NCBI GenBank assembly: GCA_020284085.1 | Contig: JACEVL010000158.1 | Location: forward strand, 62,001 to 126,000 | Reading direction: 5' to 3' | Length of the DNA stretch: 64,000 bases | Source: Aporrectodea caliginosa | Lineage: Eukaryota; Annelida; Clitellata; Crassiclitellata; Lumbricidae | Shown: positions 25,667-36,900 of the stretch, one piece after another | How the letters are laid out: every line of letters begins with the position of its first letter | Numbering within the stretch: the first letter of the stretch is position 1 | The notes under the pieces: model-generated | What the model was told of the DNA's origin: nothing | What the model saw: only the letters and a program-made list of their open reading frames with translations | The model's database searches: none | Position numbers and translations under genes: made by a program

Positions 25667-26087
25667 GTAAAAATAGGCCTTCTGTGAAATTCGATTCAGG
25701 TCGATTTATGACTCAGAGAGTAGACTAGAGAAATAATCATTCAAATTAAAAACGCTCGATTCGACAGAGACAGCTTTTACTGATACAGTGAGCAAGTGAA
25801 TTGGATTTCTGCCAATACAGATCTGAGAGATAGTAGAAAACAGCTTCTCGCTGCCAGTCACACATCATCGACCACCTTTGCTAACAATTTGAACTCATAT
25901 GATTTGCACTATAAGGATGCCGCTCGCTTCTGCTCACCGTAGATATATTGTTCGTGGAATAGGGGCATACAGCTCTTCAATTTCTATGTAGTACAATTAA
26001 TGGATTGCATATTGTCGGGTAAATGTCAAAGAAACACACTGTGAACACACTGATTTTAATGTTTCCTGTTTCCTTAACGAAATGCAT

Positions 26088-26233
26088 TATTTGGTTGAAT
26101 GGTAACACGCTGGCAAGAAGATTAGAAGGACGCGGGTTCGATACCCGGTAGTCCCATCAGGTTGACTCAGCCTTCAACTCCCTAGGGGCGTCTATAAAAT
26201 GAGTAGTAGGACAGATAGGCGCCTTGTAGGCTG
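26088..26233 (+). mobile_element. tRNA-derived SINE
   Basis: A-box-like TGGTTGAATGGTAACACG and B box GCGGGTTCGATACCCGG, followed by GTCCCATCAGGTTGACTCA and ATGAGTAGTAGGACAGATAG. Confidence 0.65.
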
Positions 26234-26241
26234 CCATACAG

Positions 26242-26749
26242 CAGTGTTATTTAAGTTTCAATTTACTTTTCAGTTTTAGTTTCAGTTTTAGTTTTGTTTT
26301 GACTTTTCAGTTTAGTTTTAGTTTTAGTTTTCAACTCTTTTCAGTTTTAGTTTTAGTTTCGGTTTTCAAAACTTTTCAGTTTTAATTCAGTTCTGTAAAC
26401 ATTCAGCAGAAGCAATTAAATGTCATTTTTTATTAATGACATTTGTTTGATTAGCAAGAACAACAGATCTTATTAAATTCATGCTTTCATCATATTTAGC
26501 TGCAGTTTTAAGCACTCGCCGCTAACCGTTGCAGACATGTCCGCCACTCGGCGTGTTTGCCACACAGAAAAATTAATTCAGTTTTCAACTTTCAAGTTTA
26601 GTTTTAGTTTTAGTTTTGTACTTTTCAGTTTAGTTTTAGTTTCAGTTTTCAGAACTTTTCAGTTTTACTTTTAGTTTCAGTTAACTGAAATAGAACTTTT
26701 CAGTTAATAATAAAGTTACTTTCAGTTTTAGTTAACTTAAATAACACTG
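26242..26749. mobile_element. hAT-type MITE, CAGTGTNATT family
   Basis: Terminal inverted repeats CAGTGTTATTTAAGTT and AACTTAAATAACACTG, flanked by 8-bp CCATACAG (26234-26241, 26750-26757). Interior is degenerate (AGTTTT)n. It sits within the right part of a SINE. Sister of 48020-48940. Confidence 0.85.
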
Positions 26750-27865
26750 CCATACAGTTACATTCGACTGCTGTTAAACTATTAGTCAACTGTTACTACT
26801 ATATCATGTAATTTTACTGCGTACTTGTCAGTTTGAATTAATTACCGAATCTTATTAATTTCATTATAGTCTCGTTGCATTATTATATACTCGTTTATTG
26901 AGTTCTTGCTGACATACCGCAGCCAGTTACAGAGAAAGAAATGTTAAAGAAAAATAATTCAATCGAGCTTATAGTTAGAGATAGGGGACCGTGGTCGAGT
27001 GTCTGCATAGCACTCGGGAAATGCAATTATATCAGTATAGTAACAGGTCGGCCAAAGCACTGACTGGTATTGCAAATGGTACAGGTGAAACAAGTAACAT
27101 TATCGGCATTAATTATGTAATGATTTTCCTTATTCAACGAATTATTTTAACACTAGAAGGACGGCTGTTTTCTACCACCTAAAACGACGGAGTGGGTCAT
27201 TTTTTACCCATACAGTTTCATTGATAGAAATCATGTCTTTTTGAAGGATAATTCTTCTGCAGCGGAAAATTCCGCCCCAGAAGTAATATTTTTGATACAA
27301 TTCCGCGACAAAAGACCTTTGCGCATGAGCAACCTTCGGCGCATGCGCATTGTCCAAACTCCGTTACTTCTATCAATTGGCGTAGTGAGGGTTGGTTATG
27401 GTGAGATTAGGCATTGTGAGGGTCGGTTAGGGTTAAGGTTTAGGGTTAATGTCGTCATTAGATAAATTGCTAAGCACCTTCCGCCGCAGAAATAATTTCT
27501 TCATAAACTGCGTGGCGGAATCTTCCGCCGCAGAAGCACAACGCATTTTTTAACAATTCCTGACAGTAACTGAATGATTTACTGATCTCATTGTAATAAG
27601 CTTTCAGAATGTTAAACTTTTAATTTATCTATGCTCAGTGGCGGATCCAGGGTTGCTTGCGCGGGGGGCAAGGGCTCTTTCTGAGAAGCGCCATGTTCTA
27701 GCGTAAATAATTATTGTAATTTACTTTAAACGATGGCAGTCTATGTTTGAAATAATGCCATTATGTTTAATAATGTAGTAGACCATTAGTATATAGGTCT
27801 ACTATATTCTAACTAAAACTGTTTCAAATTGGCAAAATGTTCAGGGACATAATGTCGCAGATTCA

Positions 27866-28066
27866 TCAAGCATTTTTAATGAATTGTTTTCTACGAGGCT
27901 TCATCAGTGCAAAGCGATTGATAGTTGCTTTACAGTCAATAGCTCCAGTCAATTCTCTTTCGATTGATATCAGGCCTAATGCCTGTCTAGACAGGCGTTC
28001 ATTTAAGCGTCTTTGTGGATCGCAAGTAATTTTGATTATTTTCAATCTGCTATAAGTTCTTTCTGC
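27866..28066 (-). pseudogene. hAT transposase C-terminal (dimerisation) fragment
   Basis: Minus frame opens with AERTYSRLKIIKITCDPQRR and continues ALGLISIERELTG and RFALMKPRRKQF to a stop. Matches the conserved hAT tail (A-E-R-x-F/Y-S-x-L-K ... L-x-S-I-E). No complete transposase remains upstream. Confidence 0.75.
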
Positions 28067-29059
28067 AGTAGCCGACGTAACAGAAAGAGTAGATACATGT
28101 ATATTTAATACATGTATTAAAATACTAATAGATTAATTAGAGCATTGGTTCGCAACCTCTTTCAGATCACGGCACCCTTAGCCTACTAATGAAATGGCAG
28201 ATCAGCTGCACCCCTGGTCTAAATTTCATCTATTTTCATCGAGTTAGTTAATTATTTTACTGACAAGCAACGTTCCTTCTATTCAACTGAAGGGTTGCGA
28301 CTATCTCTACAGTCTACACTACTTGAACTTTAAAAAAATAATAATAGGCTTATAATTATGTTAGTAGTGATAATTTAAGAACATTTTTTACATAAAACGC
28401 TGCACAAATGTTATGGTATACCATTCTGCCATCCAGCTACGGCAGCCCTTGAGCAGGTTAACGGCACCCTTGAGTGCCGCGACACCCAGGTTGAGAAGCA
28501 CTGGATTAGGGAGTTATTATCACTTGTCTGTGACTGTTCCAATGTAAGTGATTTGATCAGTAGCGTATACGTTGGCGCCCGGGGGTAGTAATGGCAAGAG
28601 CGGCAGAGCCGCCAATAGGAATTTCGAATTTTAACGAAACACAGAATTACCGAAAGGTTAGGCCTATGTGTTGAACGTTAATCGATGGTATGAATATATG
28701 GGTCTTACCAGACTCAGAACTGTTCTGTCCTTGATAGTTACAAAGTCTATGGGAACTTCAGCAAGATTAATAGAAGCGGCTACTTCATTCTGGCTGATCA
28801 AACTGCTGTGGCCTGCTAGATTCAATTGTCTGTTCATCTGAAAATGCTGAGGAATCCGTGCCCCTCAAAAATAACTGTCCTGAACTCCATAGAACTTGCT
28901 GCAGCTGCTGCTCGGTTCGCTCACAACTTCCCAAAACTGAGTTCTACGTATAGTTTATGTCGCTTCATTTTTTATCAAGGCAATTTGGAATAGACAACTT
29001 ACAGATATTCCGCAACTTCATGACTCAGCGGCCAGCCCTATACTACAGGGCATATATAA

Positions 29060-30213
<1,154 letters not shown>

Positions 30214-30529
30214 ATATATAAGCCCGCCCTGGACTTAGAGAGGTCAACAGGGCGCCTACCTAGCGCCACGGAGGGCTGCAACCACACATGAAACCCGACC
30301 GTATAGGAAAGATGGGTTTCTTCGAATTCCAAATGCAGAGGTTGTTTCATGTGATACGCATAATATATCAAACTGAATTACAGACAGACAGAGGGAAGGG
30401 GATAGTGTTATCGGGTATAGAGAGAAGAAACATGACTACTGAGGACAGCGGTGATCATTTATGTATACATAGCCTACATATATAGCATAAATATATAATA
30501 TTCGGGTTGTGGGCTTTCACAGACAGTGG

Positions 30530-30597
30530 GAGAGAACTGACCCTGCAGCCTCTCCGGCTGCAGGGTGGCCCCTGCAGCCCCTCCGGCTGAAGGGGTC
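30530..30597. repeat. GC-rich tandem hairpin
   Basis: CCCTGCAGCC-TCTCC-GGCTGCAGGG (10-bp stem, 5-nt loop) followed by a diverged second copy. Inside the nested hAT relic. Confidence 0.7.
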
Positions 30598-31091
30598 GGA
30601 ATGGAAACTCGATATGCTGTATCTTGCTGTAAACAGTGCATCCACTGACATTTGTCGTGTTTCATACGATTAAGCCGTCGTTAAAGGTAAGGGCGGAGAT
30701 GATAAAATGTCTTTAAAAATTTAATTTTGTCGCCCCTTTTGTCCACCATGACGGGTTTGGTGTTGAGGGACGCCATTATACAACCAAGCGGGGCGCGGGA
30801 GGGCGAACGGCCCCCCGGGCCTATAGCTAAATCCGCCACTGTCTATGCTGCCCCTAAGTACCTGAAGGTATACTGTTAAGAGGCGTCAAGTTCCTCAAGC
30901 GATGCTGAACATGAGTCGTTTCCAAGACACGCTCGTGCTTCTCCTACAGTGCATCGTTGGATGATATGACGCATCATGCCTTCATCAACTAGAAGTTGAA
31001 AGTTGCTCAAAATAGAATCGTTTCTTATTCGCTATGTCACAACTCGAAAACAGCGTTAGTCCTGAAACTTCGCTGAGCACGTTCTAACTGC

Positions 31092-31502
31092 TTAACCTTC
31101 GACGAGGTGCATCATCGGGTGAAATCGCAATTCAGATGGTGCCGTCCATTGATGTTTCCCTGGTTTCTGTAGCTGCTGCATTTGTTCTGTCACGATGTTT
31201 AAATGATGAGCGACCCCATATGTAACCACGACCTCGTCCTTGACCACGAGAACCCCTAGACTACATGCATGCACACTTCCAGAGATAGGAACTTCAGGAT
31301 TTGGAATGGCTACCATGATCATTTTCGACACTTGAAACAGAAGAACTGCTACTTGCCTCAACATACAGGTTTTGTATTCCGGTATCTGAGACAGAGGCAT
31401 CACTATAATTGTCTTCCGATTCGCAGAAGTGTCCTCACCGATCTCTTGAATCAAACGAAGGGCTTGGTTTGCTGCAGGCCTATATCGTACACGACGACTC
31501 AT
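31092..31502 (-). pseudogene. Probable piggyBac transposase N-terminal relic
   Basis: Begins MSRRVRYRPAANQALRLIQE close inside the right end of the piggyBac-like element, with start and spacing usual for that family. The remainder is not recognisable and the catalytic core is absent. Confidence 0.45.
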
Positions 31503-31898
31503 TTTAGCGCAGGTATCGATAACCCTCAGATATAGCTGTTTTTATATCAATTGTGTTTGAAACAATGAACAAAACTGTTTACAAATGGTGGAAAGAACGT
31601 GAGCTTTGAAATGCCGTCGTAAATAAGTAAGGTTAATATAAGATATACACTAGAAAAATAGGCATTTGCAGTAATAGTGTCATGGGTCAAAAATGACCCC
31701 AATCCGCCCTTCTAGGTATTGGCTGCTCTAACTCCTATACCTCACCAGCAATTAATAAGATTTTTTTCTATGCCTTTTCGGCCACAATGCCATAGATATC
31801 ATAAAATATTTTCCTTTAATGGTTACTGGGTGCTAAATGGCACGCTCGCAAAGTTCGTTATGGGCCAAAAATGACCCATGCCGTCCTTCTAGTGTTAA

Positions 31899-32757
31899 CA
31901 ACATTTCATGTTCAAGTGAATCTTATCTGCTGTGTTCCCGAATGTATCTTTCAAATAATTATTTCGTGTATTTTAACTAGGCCTGTAAAAGCTTCATCCT
32001 AACAAATTTATTGACTATTTCGAAGCAGGAAGAATATTTTGAGTTTACTGCAAATCATGTGTAGCCTATAGGTCTATATATAATTTCTATTAATACTAGT
32101 CACCTCGCAGCAACATTAATTTTATAGTTTGAATGTTCAAATATTTCATTATCGCTACCTGACGTATAGTTGGCTCAGGCGGCACGTAGGCCCTGTAATT
32201 GTTTCTGCCTTCGGGCGTAATAAAGTACTGATAATTGGGCGTTGTTTCGATTCTAGTAATGTCTCTCAACGACTTCGTTAATGGCATTTGCTAATAGCAT
32301 TTGTAAGCGTCCAACCAAGCATAAGAATAGCGAGCGTCAGAAAATTTCCGGATTTGAGACATACTTGAAGTTTGGCATTGTGTATAACATCGACATTGTA
32401 GGTTCACACGGCGACGTATAGTGAGATTAGGCTTAATAGTGTAATTGAAAACGCATCCCCTATAACGCACCCAACGACCTCAGTCGGTCTAAGTTTCTGC
32501 GTAGGCCCATAATGTCCCCATTGTTATCGCAGACAAAGCGTCAAGTTCAGCAGATAGCCTACAGGGGCCTACTCTTCCTGTTAATTAATAAGTGCAGTTT
32601 AGTAGTCTATTGTATGCCTCTCATCCGAAAGCTGAATTATTGACCATTTTATTGTTGCGCTGTGAGAGCGAGTGTTGAAGGCATGTTTGATCAAATTGTT
32701 TGGTATGAAACTATGTATCGGTTGCTAACGTCGTTGTGTGACGTACATGTTCTAAAC
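31899..32757. other. Region between piggyBac insertion and gene 3 promoter
   Basis: The first ~150 bp continue the gene 2 3' flank (paralogous to 5085-5230). The rest shows no gene I recognise; one 63-codon minus frame (32287-32096) has no known motif. The last ~120 bp match the upstream regions of genes 2 and 4. Confidence 0.5.
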
Positions 32758-32902
32758 CACGTGATGTACACGTGGTACAGACGCCCGTGCGGTTGGAAGT
32801 CTGAGATGAAGCGTAACCAAGACAGTAACAGAAGAGTCTTTGACTTCGCTTCATCGTCATTCTCTCAGCAAATACAACAGTTCAGTCGCCGCTTATAAAC
32901 AG
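32758..32902 (+). promoter_or_regulatory. Gene 3 promoter/5' non-coding exon block
   Basis: CACGTGATGTACACGTG (32758-32774) keeps both E-boxes; then AAGCGTAACCAAGACAGTAA and CTTCGCTTCATCGTC; ends at donor ACAG|GTATGA (32902/32903). Diverged from the gene 2/4 version in between, which highlights the constrained words. The putative first intron is about 720 bp. Confidence 0.6.
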
Positions 32903-33624
32903 GTATGACTACTTTATCGCTTTGTGTTCATAAAAAGCCTTTTCAGACGTGACATTATGTTCATGTGTTTTGCAATGAGCTGATTTTTCATCCGCACGAG
33001 CATTTTAATTCTATTTCATTTATTTTAAACTCTCGTCTCAGAGTCGTCTAGACGCTCTTACGGTTGAGCTGTACAGAATGTCAAGAGAATATTCACAGAC
33101 AGGAATTGCAGTGTTTCCTCTTTTGCAATAGTTTTTTTATTAATACAATTACGAGGCAAGGTAGGCTTATTATAATTAGATCATACCAGTAAAGAAGGCT
33201 ACTTCACAGTCATATTATGCTAAAATAAATAATCATTATCAGTCAATTGGTGCGGTAAAATTTATTGAAATTTCATCGCAAACTCAGCACTTAAGATCTA
33301 CCCACCAAAAAAAATTTTAAATGTACTGTACATAGTTACTTAGAGAGCTTTGCGAAGTAGGCCTACTAGATAAGGAAATGAATACAATGATTTAAATAAA
33401 CAAGATTAAAAATGATGTAAAGTATAGTTATCTTAATCTACGCCGTAAGGAGCGTAGTAGTAGGAAGATCTTAAAGGACGGTAGTTTAAGTTTTAAGTTA
33501 CACGTGACTCGTTGCGCTTTAGGATACAAATCCAAACGTTAAAGTTACACCTGATACTAATCCGCCATTATATGTCACCTGCTATAAACTCTGGATTGTC
33601 TTTAATCTGTTTATTGATAGAACG

Positions 33625-33927
33625 ATGATGGTGAGCAGGAGAATTGTAATCCTACTGTCTCTTGCGGCTGCTGTTTGTGAGCTGGGCAACTGCACTGAAT
33701 ATACGGCAGTGTACGATGCTGATGGGAGGCGTCAGTGTGCAGTTGGTCAGCCACATGAGGTCCGTCTTTCGACCAACATGGCGATCCTTGAATGCTTAAG
33801 ATTATGCGATGACAATCCAGAATGCGTCGTCTTCAATCTCTACGACAACACCACCTGTGAAACATTCACTTGTCCATCCGAATTGACCCTTGGTTACCAG
33901 ACTGTAGAATCCTGCAAAAGTTTTCGG
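33625..33927 (+). CDS. Gene 3 exon 1 (signal peptide plus Apple)
   Basis: ATG at 33625 (second at 33628). Apple cysteines in [31 protein letters not shown] and ESCKSFR. Donor is CGG|GTGCGT rather than GTAAGT of genes 2 and 4. Acceptor TTATTGATAG just upstream of the ATG. Confidence 0.88.
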
Positions 33928-36900
33928 GTGCGTTTCAGCTCAATTAAATTCGTCTCTATAAAGAATTTTAAAGTTACATTCAGACGCAAATTGAAAAGTG
34001 CAGTAAGAAGAAATTGATAGATAAATAGACAGACAGACTTTGTTGAAAAATCTGATTCATACTGATTCACTGAAGCACAGCTTAAATAATTTCTTTGATA
34101 TTTACTCATCGTCTCAATAATTCATTTAATTATCTGTTTTAATTATATATATTCACTTAATTATCTATTCATTTAATAATTTATTCACGTAATAATCTAT
34201 TCACTTTATTATATAATTAGTTACGTAATTTGAGTTACAAGTTGCATGAGTTGAATTACCGGTACTAGAACAAATTCTGAACATTTAGATCTGAAGTAAC
34301 AATTAATCCAACAACTGTTATAAAATGTATGTCGTCATGCAATTTTAGATTAAAGATTGCAAGTTCAGATGTAGCCAAACAGAATGCGGTAGGCTATTCG
34401 AAACAATCGTTCAAATTATGTTTATTAATTAAGCTTTGTAGTCCAATGTTTGGATGCGTGGTTGGAGTTTGGCAATGTCAATTTACGTTACCTCTCGAAG
34501 AATCGTAATCGTAGGCTCCACATTTTTAGAGCCTTACTCAAATGCTAATCGCTAAGCACCAGCATATTCACTGGGGCTGCGTCAAGTCAAAGGGGTTGTC
34601 CAGAGATGGCCATGAGGAGTTCCGAGTCTGGTTGTTAAAGAGACCAGAGAAGGGAGGCAGAGGAGCTGCTAGGGTGGATTTCGTTGAGGACGAGAACGCT
34701 TGGAAGGCCAGGGATAAAACGAATTAGGGTAATAGTTGCCTTCCTGATAGCTGAGAGACCCTTAAGACGCGCTATACAAGTATTCTCTTACATTACATTA
34801 CATTACATTGCGAGATAAGTAAGTAAGTAAGAAGTTCTTCCAGAAATCAGTTCTTTAGCCACTGCATTCATCAGCTCTTGCCACCTCTTCGTGAGGACAA
34901 GTACTTACTTCGCAAGAAAGGACATCCTTTCAAGCGGCTTTTTGTTAAATCTAATTTGTTTAAAAGCAGTTTTGTTAATCGATGCATCTTTAGTTATATT
35001 TTGTTGTGCATTTGTGACTTTATGCTTTTTTGCTACCGTTATGGTTCTTTAAATGTAGCCTACGTATGTAATCGTTATATAAACAGTGCAATGCATGTGG
35101 CTTGTCAGATGCAAATTAAGGCTACTTACTTGCTTACGTCCATAAACATTTGACTCTCAGTTACGAATTGAAACTTTATTCTAGGTATACTTAGACCCTG
35201 AACAGTTTGATCGCGAGCGCAAAATACAGGTTATGCGTTGATTTATAAACCTTTTTAGAAGGAGAAACAACTTATGCAGAAGACTCGACGTTTCTCATCG
35301 CTTCATCTACTGCCAACAACACGTTAGGCGTTAGTGAATATGAAGGCACAACAGGTAATCTTTTACACAGCATCACATGTTTCGTTGGTTAAATAGAACA
35401 CAAATGTGACGCCAGGGCTCAAAACCCGTCGCTTGTCGCTTCCTAGATATTGAGCTAGAAGCTGAATTAGACGAGACGGGTCAAAGATAAAGAATATTCT
35501 TCAATTCAGCAGTTGCTTGTGAATTTGCCGTAATTTGCAAATTAGTCATCCGATTTTGATGCCGTTTGCTTTATTCGATACAGGATAGAGCCTTTTATTG
35601 CCCAGTAAAATTGCAGTATATTTAAGTCATGGTTGCTGGGGACTTTGATGACACGAATATTCCGAACTTTTTATTCGATTTTTTCACTCAACACTAATGA
35701 AAGAATCAAACGAGCCTAACTTCATTTGGAAAAAAGATAGGCCTATCTTCTTTCTGTAAAAAGTATTTTGAAACAGATTAATTGTAGAATATGAATCAAA
35801 TAAAAAGGTCAGAAACCGATATGTGACGGGTTTTGAGCCCTGGCGTCACAAATATTGATCGAGACAACTACTTAAAGTTCATGAAAGTATATTTACACTT
35901 TCCTCTTATCTAGGGAGCAGGGATTTTCGATATGCGACATTTTGTAGACATAACGATTTTTTCAATCAAGAATGATGGTGTACCTGACAAGAAGTAAAAA
36001 ACAATTAAATCAGTTGTTTAGCTAACCCATTGATATATGCACGTATGCATATATCAAGACATTTAATGTGACGCATTTAGTAACCCCATAAACGAGCTGA
36101 TGATGCTGATGGGGTGGTGATGATGATAAATGATTGTGATGGCGAAGATACTCAGGATGACATATTTTGATGCGCAACTCATTGCTTAATTATTTTGTGC
36201 TATAGACTTAAATCATAAAATGTGAAGTGGCTAAAATTTTCTTACCCATTCCGGTCTTCGTGTTACTAGCTAACACCTCTTCAATTTTAAAGGTCCGTGT
36301 TATATTCTTCTAAACCTTTTACTCTCAGTTGCAAACTGAAATCTTATTTTAATTAGTTAAGCTATGCACAGTTTGATCGAGAACACAAAATACAGGCTAT
36401 GCGTTGACTTATAAACTTTTTTAGAAGGAGAAGCAACTCTTGAAGAAGACTCGACGTCTTTCCTCTCTTCGTCTACTGCTAACAATATACTAGACCTAAG
36501 TGTTGGTAAATACGACGACACTACAGGTAATCTTTTATACAACATCACATGTTTCGTTGATTAAGTGGAACACATAAGTATTGAACGTTTAAACTAATGA
36601 GAGTCGATGAACGTATATTCATGCTTTCTCGTTTTTAATTTTCGTGTTAGGTATTGATCCGTCTTCGCCGCCACCAACAGAGTCGGCGTTGAGAGACTGT
36701 GCGGACGTAAGAGCAGCTGGATACACAGAAAGTGGCGTCTATGTCATCAAAGTGGGCAACAGCGATAACGAGACAAGCGTCTACTGCGACATGAATAACT
36801 CAGAAAGTTGGCTGGTAAATAATTTATTTCAAAGCAGTTAAAACAAAACATCAATTGCTACTCATATAAAAGCGGTTCATGTAGTATGTCTCTACCACAA

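Noticed and set aside
26100..26160. tRNA-like sequence with GGGTTCGATACCC.
   Set aside because: Same reasoning: the body continues as a SINE and stems do not close.
27380..27450. Telomere-like GGTTAGGGTTAAGGTTTAGGGTTA.
   Set aside because: Only a few imperfect units inside a transposon relic; no array and no sign of a chromosome end.
32096..32287. Minus 63-codon frame upstream of gene 3.
   Set aside because: No known motif, no second copy to compare, and length is within chance for AT-rich DNA.
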